Positions 44,404 to 51,238 of a stretch of 64,000 bases of DNA are shown piece by piece. A program made the translations under genes and the position numbers. The DNA is taken from contig URPS01000004.1 in NCBI GenBank assembly GCA_900549855.1, positions 1-64,000 of the forward strand, read 5' to 3'. The stretch comes from an uncultured bacterium. Its GTDB lineage: Bacteria > Cyanobacteriota > Vampirovibrionia > Gastranaerophilales > Gastranaerophilaceae. How positions within the stretch are numbered: position 1 is the first letter of the stretch; the number at the start of each line of letters is the position of its first letter. The notes below the pieces were generated by a model that did not search any database, was not told where the DNA came from, and saw only the letters and a program-made list of their open reading frames with translations.

Positions 44404-44946
44404 ATGTCATACTTAGCAATAATACTACTCGCAATAGCTTTATCAATAGATGCGTGCATTGTGTCTTTTTCTTATGGTTTGACTTTTAGCGAAAACAGAA
44501 CAAAAAATGCATTGCTTCTGGCATGTTGTACGGGATTGTTTCAAGGTTTAATGCCGGCAGTTGGTTATTTTCTTACCGGTTTTATAAAATTTTATGTAGA
44601 ACCTTATGCGGGGCTTATTGTATTTTTGATTTTTATGTATTTAGGCTTAAAAGTTATTAAAGAAGCTTTTGAAACAGAAAGAGAAAAACAGCTTTGCCTT
44701 GGAATAAAATGTTTGCTTTTGGTTGGTGTTGCAACTAGTATAGATGCTTTTTCTGCAGGAATTACACTATCTTTGTTTGGTAATCATATCTTAAAACCTG
44801 CTATTTTAATTGCATTTGTGACATTTGTAAATTCGCTTTTTGGATTTTATGTTGGAGGAAAATTCAAACATTTGCCGACAAAAGGACTGGAAATATTTGC
44901 CGGCATGCTTCTCGTTGCATTAGGTATAAAAGCTTTGTTGACTTAA
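44404..44946 (+). CDS. mntP: Manganese efflux pump MntP
   Basis: 180 aa, the usual length. 'LAIALSIDACIVSFSYGL' near the N-terminus and 'GVATSIDAFSAGITLSLFG' in the middle are the paired MntP/DUF204 motifs with membrane aspartates; six helices are predicted. It exports Mn2+. No yybP-ykoY riboswitch fits in the 31-bp gap upstream, so the gene is probably co-transcribed with the previous one. Confidence 0.93.
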   Translation: MSYLAIILLAIALSIDACIVSFSYGLTFSENRTKNALLLACCTGLFQGLMPAVGYFLTGFIKFYVEPYAGLIVFLIFMYLGLKVIKEAFETEREKQLCLGIKCLLLVGVATSIDAFSAGITLSLFGNHILKPAILIAFVTFVNSLFGFYVGGKFKHLPTKGLEIFAGMLLVALGIKALLT

Positions 44947-44963
44947 AATATACTGTTTTAGTA

Positions 44964-44992
44964 TTGACAAAAGTAAGATTATAGTAAATAAT
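44964..44992 (+). promoter_or_regulatory. Promoter of Abi-associated RNA 2
   Basis: TTGACA (44964-44969), 17-nt spacer, AATAAT (44987-44992), matching the promoter at 31016-31044. Confidence 0.65.
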
Positions 44993-44998
44993 ATATGT

Positions 44999-45054
44999 GG
45001 GTAACCTAGGAAGTTCTTCCTGCACTTAGTATGCACAGAAGCCTAGGTTTTTTT
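44999..45054 (+). ncRNA. Abi-associated structured RNA, copy 2
   Basis: Outer stem AACCTAGG (45003-45010) / CCTAGGTT (45042-45049) followed by a T-run; inner pairing TTCT (45014-45017) / AGAA (45037-45040) and TGCA / TGCA. It shares GGTAACCTAGGA at the start, TTCTTCCT, and GCCTAGGTTTTTT at the end with copy 1. The stop codon of the convergent Abi gene (45043-45045) lies inside the 3' half of the stem, so the RNA is antisense to the mRNA end. Confidence 0.65.
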
Positions 45055-45741
45055 ATTATTTATTTTTATAGATAGCTCATTATATAAATTTAAAAAAGTT
45101 GATGTTTCTTTAACGACATTGAGATTATCATTTGGTAAATATGATAAAAGCTCCATAATATCGTTATATAATTTTAAAGTCTTTTGTGGGTATTTAAAAA
45201 TTTGTTCATAATGAAAAACTCTATTTCTTAATTTTTTGATTGCATATAATTTTTGAGAAATAATACCAATTGCTTGTGTTTTACTTGGATAATTTACAAA
45301 TACACCTTTAAAAAGGTATATTTTATTCCAAATTTTAGAATTGTATTTTTTCATGCAAATATTTGTCCAAAAACCAAAATTCAGATTTGCAATGACTCTG
45401 CCAGATGAAAATTCTTTTTTACTTGAAAAACATTCTTTTTTAGTTATGTTATATGCGTTAATTAGTAAATCATAATCATTTTTCTCTAATAAAATATTGT
45501 TGGCGATTTCATCTTCTATCCAAGTTTCAGATATATATTTGCGAAATGTTGAATTAATAGAATTTCTTAATATAATTTCTAGTGTTGTTAATTCTGGATA
45601 CAAAGCCTGAGATATTTTCACATTATTATGATATCGTTGTGTAATATCTTCTATAGTATCATTTGAAGAATAAATAAACGATTTTATTCTATCTAAACTA
45701 TATGTAGAAGTAAATTTTTCAAGTTCTTTTTCATTAATCAT
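45043..45741 (-). CDS. Abi_2/AbiF-like HEPN-type protein, copy 2
   Basis: 232 aa from the ATG at 45741. It is collinear with the protein at 31109-31804 over the whole length without gaps, keeping R172-x4-H177 ('LRNRVFHYEQIF'), 'NLNFGFWTN' and 'SQALYPELTTLE'. The coding-strand TATAAT (45748-45753) is 6 nt before the ATG. It has the same convergent RNA partner as copy 1. Abortive-infection or toxin-like RNase activity is inferred. Confidence 0.8.
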   Translation of the reverse strand: MINEKELEKFTSTYSLDRIKSFIYSSNDTIEDITQRYHNNVKISQALYPELTTLEIILRNSINSTFRKYISETWIEDEIANNILLEKNDYDLLINAYNITKKECFSSKKEFSSGRVIANLNFGFWTNICMKKYNSKIWNKIYLFKGVFVNYPSKTQAIGIISQKLYAIKKLRNRVFHYEQIFKYPQKTLKLYNDIMELLSYLPNDNLNVVKETSTFLNLYNELSIKINNKKT

Positions 45742-46071
45742 GTACAGATTATACAATAAAAATTACGACTATTGGGATTGAAATTTTAAATTTTTATAAT
45801 CTTTTATTGACTTAGAGATATTTTTATATTATTATAACAATTGTTGAAAATTGAATATTATATGCTCCAGTGGCACTCTGCCGAGTAAAAGGTGACTGCG
45901 GTTTGTGAGCTGAGGCTGAAGAGTTTTGCGTAAGTGCGTGAGCACGAAAGCTAAACTCGGAATTGCCGTTAAGCGCGAACAAACCAAGACAAATGTCACG
46001 TTTTACGAGAGGGGAGGTAGACGGTGTCTACCGATTCAGCCATCAAGGAGTTTGAAAATTGAATATTATAT
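45742..46071. mobile_element. Insertion I next to tRNA-Leu with 31-bp duplicated target
   Basis: A 31-bp perfect direct repeat occurs at 45844-45874 and 46052-46082 and covers the leader and first ~11 bases of tRNA-Leu. Between the copies is a GC-rich 177-bp insert with a perfect hairpin GGTAGAC/GTCTACC (46016-46022 / 46026-46032) and no ORF. The insert also contains an inverted piece resembling the D-arm of the tRNA (CGATTCAGCC). Confidence 0.55.
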
Positions 46072-46158
46072 GCTCCAGTGGCGGAATCGGTAGACGCGTT
46101 GGACTTAAAATCCAATCGGGGTTCTCCCTCGGTGCCAGTTCAAGTCTGGCCTGGAGCA
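46072..46158 (+). tRNA. tRNA-Leu (anticodon UAA)
   Basis: Acceptor GCTCCAG (46072-46078) pairs with CTGGAGC (46151-46157), followed by discriminator A. The anticodon stem-loop TTGGACTTAAAATCCAA gives anticodon TAA, a long variable arm follows, and GTTCAAGTC is the T loop. CCA is not encoded. The cyanobacterial/plastid group I intron of trnL(UAA) is absent. Confidence 0.95.
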
Positions 46159-46401
46159 TTTTTAAAAGACTTACAGCAATGTAGGTCTTTTTTTATGTCC
46201 AGACGCTCGAGCCAAAACGGCTCTTGCTTGCCAGACAGCACCTGTGCAATCAAAGAATTGCTACGGTGCAGACGTAGAGTATCGGGTTCAGTTTGCCGGC
46301 TAAACGCCGCCAAATTCACCCTCAATTCCGAGCTGCCGCTTTCAAGTCTGGCCTGGAGCATTTTAAAAAAGACTTACAGCAATGTAGGTCTTTTTTTATG
46401 T
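46139..46401. mobile_element. Insertion II at the tRNA-Leu 3' end with ~60-bp duplicated target
   Basis: The stretch from TTCAAGTCTGGCCTGGAGCA through the terminator to TTTATGT occurs at 46139-46198 and again at 46341-46401, with one indel-like difference. Between them is a ~142-bp GC-rich insert with a GAGCC/GGCTC hairpin and no ORF. A duplicated tRNA 3' end is the usual trace of tyrosine-recombinase integration, but no recombinase is encoded here. Confidence 0.6.
46167..46194 (+). terminator. tRNA-Leu terminator, copy 1
   Basis: AGACTTAC (46167-46174) / GTAGGTCT (46181-46188) with AGCAAT loop and a T-run. A second copy is at 46370-46397 and a weakened third at 47019-47044. Confidence 0.75.
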
Positions 46402-46413
46402 ATAATTAAACTT

Positions 46414-46878
46414 ATGGAAAAAATTACAATATATGAAGACTTTAATGAATTTTATAGTTTAGGGTGTGATTTAGCAGAATTTATTGAAGAACATAAAATT
46501 AATTTAAGTAAAAGTGAACAGATAAAATTTGCTCGTGATTTTTTTAGTATTTCAATATTAAGAAGTTATATTAACTATGGTATTTTAACAGAAAAAGCAC
46601 AAGAAATTTTAAAATTTAGTATTAAAGAGGTTAGGTTTTCTTTGGATAATATTATTAAAAATAGAATTAAACATCCTGAATTAGATATAAATGACTATAA
46701 ATTAATTCCCGAAATAATTGCAAATCCTACAAAAATAGTGGAGGATAAAGAAGATGTTTTATTATTTAAAAACAATAATAAATATTATAAAGTAGTTATA
46801 AAAACAACAATAAATAAAAATGAAAATTACATTAAATCATTTAGACTGTTAAGTGAAAAAGAATTTAATAAATATTAA
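46414..46878 (+). CDS. Putative phage-type nuclease/toxin (PBECR/barnase-EndoU-like C-terminus)
   Basis: 154 aa from the leaderless ATG at 46414. The C-terminal ~65 residues ('HPELDINDYKLIPEIIANPT', a strand 'DVLLFKNNNKYYKVVIKTTI', 'IKSFRLLSEKEF') resemble PBECR/BECR-fold nucleases of phage and toxin proteins (inference from pattern memory). The N-terminal ~85 residues are helical and unrecognised. A longer frame upstream runs through tRNA-Leu and is spurious. Codon usage is extremely AT-rich. A structured stretch follows the stop. It sits in an insertion at the tRNA locus. Confidence 0.55.
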   Translation: MEKITIYEDFNEFYSLGCDLAEFIEEHKINLSKSEQIKFARDFFSISILRSYINYGILTEKAQEILKFSIKEVRFSLDNIIKNRIKHPELDINDYKLIPEIIANPTKIVEDKEDVLLFKNNNKYYKVVIKTTINKNENYIKSFRLLSEKEFNKY

Positions 46879-46881
46879 AAA

Positions 46882-46968
46882 AAAGATAGTTCTGATTATG
46901 TGGACTTCTGCATCCCCACTGTCGCCAATTGGTTCGGTCGCAAGATTTACCGTATCAAAACTATCTTT
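46882..46968 (+). ncRNA. Structured region after the nuclease gene (terminator or RNA partner)
   Basis: Outer stem AAAGATAGTT (46882-46891) / AACTATCTTT (46959-46968), enclosing a GC-richer 67-nt segment with GTGG...CCAC pairing and a TTGGTTCGGTCGCAAG stretch. It could be an elaborate terminator or an RNA that controls the nuclease. No ORF is present. Confidence 0.4.
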
Positions 46969-47057
46969 CTATATACATTATTACATATTTTTTTAATTTT
47001 TCAAGTAGCACTATAAATCACAGCAATGTAGGTCTTTTTTTATGTATAATTAAACTT

Positions 47058-48683
47058 ATGGAAAAAGGGTTTACAAAAATTTTTTGGCAAGCAATTTTGG
47101 TTGGTCTGCTGACCGGACTTGTAGTTGTTGCGTTTCGTTTGGGAATAGAAAATTTGTTTGGTTTTGTTATGTCACATTTCTATTCACATCCGTTTGTTTT
47201 TCTTATTGTAACTACTCTTGGCGGTTTGCTTGCAGGAATAATTATCCAAAAATTTGCGCCGGAAACATCTGGTAGCGGCATTCCGTATGTAAAAATGTCA
47301 CTCCTAAAAAGCGGGCGATTAATCAGAGTTCGTACAGTTTTTGTAAAATTTATTGCAGGTATTCTTGGAATCGGTACAGGACTTTCTCTTGGTAGAGAAG
47401 GACCAAGCGTGCAGTTAGGCGCAGGTGTAGGTTCTTTTGTCGGAAAAATATCCAGACTAAGTGGTAATAATCGTGATAAACTTATAGCTTCCGGAGCAGG
47501 AGCAGCAATTGGGGCAACTTTTAATGCACCAATCGCAGGAACTCTTTTTGTTTTGGAAGAACTTATACATAAATTTACTCCTTCAATGTTGTTTCCAACA
47601 CTTGTGGCGACAGTTGTTTCAGCAGGGATTGCAAGACATTTTCTTGGTGCGAATCCATCTTTCAATGTGTCGCTACCGCAAATAACTATAGAAGGCAGTA
47701 TTTTGCCAGTGTGTATTGTTTTGGGGTTAATTTCAGGCATAGTTGGAGTTTTGTTTTCTAAAACTATATTTTTCTTCAATAATATTTATTCTAAAATAAA
47801 TATTCCAAATAGCTGTAAACCTGCTCTTGCTGGTTTTTTAACAGGTTTGGTCGGTTTAGCTTTGCCTTATATTTTATCTTCCGGTAATGGAAGCGTTGAA
47901 ATGCTTATGAAAGGCGAATTTCCAATAGCGATAGTATGCTTAATTTTTGTAGCAAAATTTATTATAACACCTCTTTGTTTCGGCTCTGGTGCTGCAGGCG
48001 GTATCTTTTTACCGATGTTAATGTTAGGTTCTTTTCTTGGTTATATAACTGGATTTGTGGCAAATTCCTTTGGTGCAGATGTGAATATAATAGCAATCTC
48101 TTCTATCGGAATGGCTGGTTTTTTAGCTTCTGTTGCCCGTACCCCGATTACTGCTGTGGTTATGGTATTTGAAATGACCGGAGGGTATGAATGTATTTTA
48201 CCGCTAATGTTAACAGCTGCGATTGGTGATATGGTGGCTGAAAAATTTAATCATAAACCAATTTATGCTAAGTTGGTTGTTAATCAGTATAAGAATGCAG
48301 GAGTTAATATTTCTGAAAACACTTTGGTTAAAGATGTTATGACACGCAATATAAAAGTGTTTAATAATGATTCTAATATTCTTGATATTTTAAACATAAT
48401 GAATGCGGAAGGACATAATGCGTATCCTATTCAGGATAAAAAAGGCAGGCTTTGCGGGATTATTACTCGTTCAGACATAGAAGACGTATTGGTTGATAAT
48501 AGAATGAAATCAATTGCGGTAAGTCGTATTTTGGAAACCAGCCCCGTGACGGTTTATCCTGATGATAATCTTTATACGGCTTATTATAGACTCCACGAAA
48601 ACGGTACAGAGTGGGCGATTGTTGTTGATAAAGCTGAACATGTTCTTGGAATTATTACAAGGCAAGATGTGCTTAAACTATAA
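47058..48683 (+). CDS. ClC-type chloride channel/transporter with C-terminal CBS pair
   Basis: 541 aa from the ATG at 47058. Ion-pathway motifs 'SGSGIPYVKM', 'GREGPSVQLGAG' (gating Glu) and 'GSGAAGGIFLPML' are intact, with about 18 helical segments. The last ~120 residues hold two CBS domains ('VKDVMTRNIKVFNNDSNIL', 'VSRILETSPVTVYPDDNLY') that likely sense nucleotides. It moves Cl- or other anions across the inner membrane. TATAAT (47045-47050) is 7 nt before the ATG; this promoter was copied by the upstream insertion. The open frame to 46929 is an artefact. Confidence 0.93.
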   Translation: MEKGFTKIFWQAILVGLLTGLVVVAFRLGIENLFGFVMSHFYSHPFVFLIVTTLGGLLAGIIIQKFAPETSGSGIPYVKMSLLKSGRLIRVRTVFVKFIAGILGIGTGLSLGREGPSVQLGAGVGSFVGKISRLSGNNRDKLIASGAGAAIGATFNAPIAGTLFVLEELIHKFTPSMLFPTLVATVVSAGIARHFLGANPSFNVSLPQITIEGSILPVCIVLGLISGIVGVLFSKTIFFFNNIYSKINIPNSCKPALAGFLTGLVGLALPYILSSGNGSVEMLMKGEFPIAIVCLIFVAKFIITPLCFGSGAAGGIFLPMLMLGSFLGYITGFVANSFGADVNIIAISSIGMAGFLASVARTPITAVVMVFEMTGGYECILPLMLTAAIGDMVAEKFNHKPIYAKLVVNQYKNAGVNISENTLVKDVMTRNIKVFNNDSNILDILNIMNAEGHNAYPIQDKKGRLCGIITRSDIEDVLVDNRMKSIAVSRILETSPVTVYPDDNLYTAYYRLHENGTEWAIVVDKAEHVLGIITRQDVLKL

Positions 48684-48686
48684 TTA

Positions 48687-48727
48687 GGTCTTTAAGTCGT
48701 TAGGTCATTAAGTCATTAAGTTCATTT
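48687..48727. repeat. Solo arm of a 'GTTAAG' family repeat (A6)
   Basis: GGTCTTTAAGTCGTTAGG... left arm ending in TTCATTTAATT; no core or right arm is found. It is probably a decayed or one-ended copy. Confidence 0.6.
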
Positions 48728-48773
48728 AATTGCTCGTGTTATAATAGTAAAAAAGAATGCGAGTTAGTAAGAA

Positions 48774-49178
48774 GTGAAAAAATTTTGGTTTAGTTTATCG
48801 GATAAGATACGGTTTTTATTTATTGGTGGATTTAATGCAGGTGTATCGTACTTGATTTATTCTGCATTTTGTTTAATATTAGGCGAAGCTGCTTATCAAA
48901 TTGCACTAGCTCTAGCGTGGGCAATATCATCTGTCGTATCTTTTACTACCCAAAAATTTCTTGTGTTTGAAGCTAAAGGTAATTGGATAAAAGAATATCT
49001 AAAATGTTGTACAACTTGGTTTTTTAGCTACTTGATTAATGCCGGTTTACTGGAATTTATTGTTAAAATTTTACACTTAAATGTATTTATTGCACAAATT
49101 GTTGCAACTCTTGCTGCTGCAATTTTTACATACGTTTTGTTTAAAAAATTTGCATTCAGACCTAAAAAATCAATCTAG
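48774..49178 (+). CDS. GtrA-family membrane protein
   Basis: 134 aa; GTG start. Four membrane helices with 'IRFLFIGGFNAGVSYLIYSA' and 'SSVVSFTTQKFLVFEA' typical of GtrA/DPMS-associated flippase-like proteins that help move lipid-linked sugars. A TATAAT lies about 30 nt upstream. The gene ends 10 bp before ribD. Confidence 0.88.
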   Translation: MKKFWFSLSDKIRFLFIGGFNAGVSYLIYSAFCLILGEAAYQIALALAWAISSVVSFTTQKFLVFEAKGNWIKEYLKCCTTWFFSYLINAGLLEFIVKILHLNVFIAQIVATLAAAIFTYVLFKKFAFRPKKSI

Positions 49179-49188
49179 GGTTTTATTT

Positions 49189-50205
49189 ATGACAAATATT
49201 GATGCTAAGTATATGAAAATGTGTTTAACGCTTGCAAAGCGTGGAGCTGGGCGTGTTGCGCCTAATCCGATGGTCGGATGTGTGGTTTTGGATAAGAGCG
49301 GAAATATAGTATCAAAAGGATACCATAAAAAATATGGTGAAAACCACGCAGAACGTGACGCTTTGCTGAAATTGCAAAAAAACGAGGCATGTGGTGGAAC
49401 TTTATATGTAAATTTAGAACCATGCTCGCATTATGGCAAGACTCCGCCTTGTGTTGACTTGATTATAGCGCATAAATTGGCAAGAGTTGTGATTGGAATG
49501 AAGGATGTTAACCCAAAAGTTGATGGAATTTCCAAACTAAAAGCTGCCGGAATTCAAGTTGATTATGTTTTAGAAAAAGAAGCGACTTTTTTCAATAGAG
49601 TTTTTATAAAAACAATGACAAAAAAGATGCCTTATGTGGTCTTAAAGACTGCTACTACAATGGACGGTAAAATTGCAACAAAAACAGGTTCTTCTAAGTG
49701 GATAACATCTGTTGCCTCTAGAGCAGAAGTTTATAAGATGAGAAAAGAGTTTGATTGTATTATGACAAGCTCAAATACAGTTATTGCTGATAATCCGACA
49801 ATGAAAATGGGGCAATGTAAGTGGAAATGCGTTCTTGATAAAGATTTGAGGACAGATAGAGGTTCTAAAATTTATGAAGAAGGGCAAATTTATATAGCGT
49901 CAAAGAAGAATACTCCGCTTAAAAATAATCAATTGGATGTTGAGGCTGTTCTAAGACATTTGTATTCACTCGGAATTTATTCTGTCTTTGTAGAATGTGG
50001 CGGAACTTTAGCCGGCGCAATGCTTAGAGAAGGTTTGATTGATGAAGTGTATCAATTTGTCGCTCCTAAAATTCTTAATGATAATTCAGGATACAGCTGT
50101 TTTAACGGGGATTGTATTAACGAAATTTCAGAAGCCAAAAATCTTTCTGTTTATGATGTCAAACAAATTGGTACGGATATTTTGATTAAGTCTGTAGTTG
50201 GTTAA
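49189..50205 (+). CDS. ribD: Riboflavin biosynthesis deaminase/reductase
   Basis: 338 aa from the ATG at 49189. Zinc deaminase motif His53-Ala-Glu55 ('NHAERDAL') and Cys79/Cys88 in 'LEPCSHYGKTPPC' are present, followed by the reductase half with 'KTATTMDGKIATKTGSSKWI' and 'VFVECGGTLAGAMLREGLI'. It does the second and third steps of riboflavin synthesis. The reductase half is slightly short but complete. No other rib gene or FMN riboswitch is nearby. Confidence 0.95.
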   Translation: MTNIDAKYMKMCLTLAKRGAGRVAPNPMVGCVVLDKSGNIVSKGYHKKYGENHAERDALLKLQKNEACGGTLYVNLEPCSHYGKTPPCVDLIIAHKLARVVIGMKDVNPKVDGISKLKAAGIQVDYVLEKEATFFNRVFIKTMTKKMPYVVLKTATTMDGKIATKTGSSKWITSVASRAEVYKMRKEFDCIMTSSNTVIADNPTMKMGQCKWKCVLDKDLRTDRGSKIYEEGQIYIASKKNTPLKNNQLDVEAVLRHLYSLGIYSVFVECGGTLAGAMLREGLIDEVYQFVAPKILNDNSGYSCFNGDCINEISEAKNLSVYDVKQIGTDILIKSVVG

Positions 50206-50220
50206 GTTTATGAGGTATAT

Positions 50221-51066
50221 ATGCAACCTAGTGATAAAGATAAAAAGAACTCAATCAAGTTATTTGAAGAACACAAAGTAAGAACTTCTTGGAACAGTGA
50301 AGAAGAAAAGTGGTACTTTTCTGTTATTGATATAGTAGCTATATTAACTGAAAGTAAAGACCCAACTGCTTATTGGAGAAAACTGAAACAACGTCTCAAA
50401 GCAGAAGGAAATGAAACCGTGACAAATTGTCACGGTTTGAAAATGGTCGCACCAGATGGCAAAATGAGACTTACAGATGTCCTTGATACAGAGGGAGTTT
50501 TAAGGCTTGTTCAATCTATTCCAAGTCCAAAAGCTGAACCATTCAAACTATGGTTAGCAAAAGTTGGCAGTGAACGAATTGACGAAATGCAAGACCCAGA
50601 AATTGCTATTAATAGAGCTTTGCAACACTATCGTAATTTAGGTTATAGTGAGGCGTGGATTAACCAACGTTTAAAATCTATTGAAGTTAGAAAAGACTTA
50701 ACAGATGAATGGAAACGTAGCGGAGTTAAAGATAATCAATATGGTTTCTTGACAGATATATTAACAGAAGCTTGGTCTGGCATGAAAACCAGACAATACA
50801 AAGAACACAAAGGCTTGAAGAAAGAAAACTTAAGAGATAATATGTCTAACATGGAACTTGTTCTCAATATGTTGGCAGAGGTTTCAACAACAGAAATTTC
50901 TAAAGGTAAGAATCCACAAACACTTAAAGAAAATATTGATGTAGCTAAAGAGGGTGGAAGTGTTGCCAAAAATGCAAGATTAGAAATAGAATCTAAAACT
51001 GGTAACAAGATTGTTACAAGTCAAAATGCTAAATATATAAAACAAATTAAAGACAAAAAAGAGTAA
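50221..51066 (+). CDS. Bro-N / DinD-like protein
   Basis: 281 aa. 'KVRTSWNSEEEKWYFSVIDI' with 'WRKLKQRLKAEG' and 'RLTDVLDTEGVLRLVQSIPS' form a Bro-N/antirepressor-type domain. The C-terminal 'GFLTDILTEAWSGMKTRQY' and 'AKEGGSVAKNARLEIESKTG' match proteins annotated as DNA-damage-inducible protein D. Such genes are phage- or stress-linked. It lies 15 bp after ribD with an AGGTATAT site, and GC content is higher than its neighbours, so horizontal transfer is plausible. Confidence 0.8.
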   Translation: MQPSDKDKKNSIKLFEEHKVRTSWNSEEEKWYFSVIDIVAILTESKDPTAYWRKLKQRLKAEGNETVTNCHGLKMVAPDGKMRLTDVLDTEGVLRLVQSIPSPKAEPFKLWLAKVGSERIDEMQDPEIAINRALQHYRNLGYSEAWINQRLKSIEVRKDLTDEWKRSGVKDNQYGFLTDILTEAWSGMKTRQYKEHKGLKKENLRDNMSNMELVLNMLAEVSTTEISKGKNPQTLKENIDVAKEGGSVAKNARLEIESKTGNKIVTSQNAKYIKQIKDKKE

Positions 51067-51099
51067 CCATATTAAAAAATCAAATTTGTTTGATTTTTT

Positions 51100-51238
51100 A
51101 ACGTAGTTTATAAGGCAATTGTAGGGTGGGTAAAGCCTAGATAGCTGAAGAAATTCAGAAACAATCTTGGCATGGCGTACCCACCATAACTAAGCATCTT
51201 CGCCTTGATGCCTCTAACCTTCTATCTAGCAATAACTA
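51100..51238. repeat. Inverted repeat with 'GCATCTTCGCC' word
   Basis: GGGTGGGTA (about 51123-51131) pairs with TACCCACC (about 51178-51185); 'AGCATCTTCGCCTTGATGCC' and 'CCTCTAACC' follow, related to the words at 12756-12780 and 17811-17835. It lies between the converging ends of the DinD-like gene and ade. Confidence 0.6.

Larger units (their letters stand above)
46376..47066 (+). mobile_element. Insertion III: nuclease gene between 47-bp direct repeats that carry promoter and start codon
   Basis: Positions 46376-46422 and 47020-47066 are identical over 47 bp. The repeat contains the terminator half, TATAAT, and ATGGAAAAA. The 644-bp unit thus gives the inserted gene (46414) and clc (47058) the same leaderless promoter and the same first three codons (MEK). 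No integrase or transposase is encoded. Confidence 0.65.

Noticed and set aside
46078..46413. Long open frame running through tRNA-Leu into the nuclease gene (MAESVDALDLKSNRG...)
   Set aside because: The first ~30 residues are translated tRNA-Leu and the rest is insertion II; the real start is the leaderless ATG at 46414.
46929..47057. N-terminal extension of the chloride channel
   Set aside because: It crosses the nuclease 3' hairpin, the terminator and the promoter; the ClC fold begins at the ATG at 47058.
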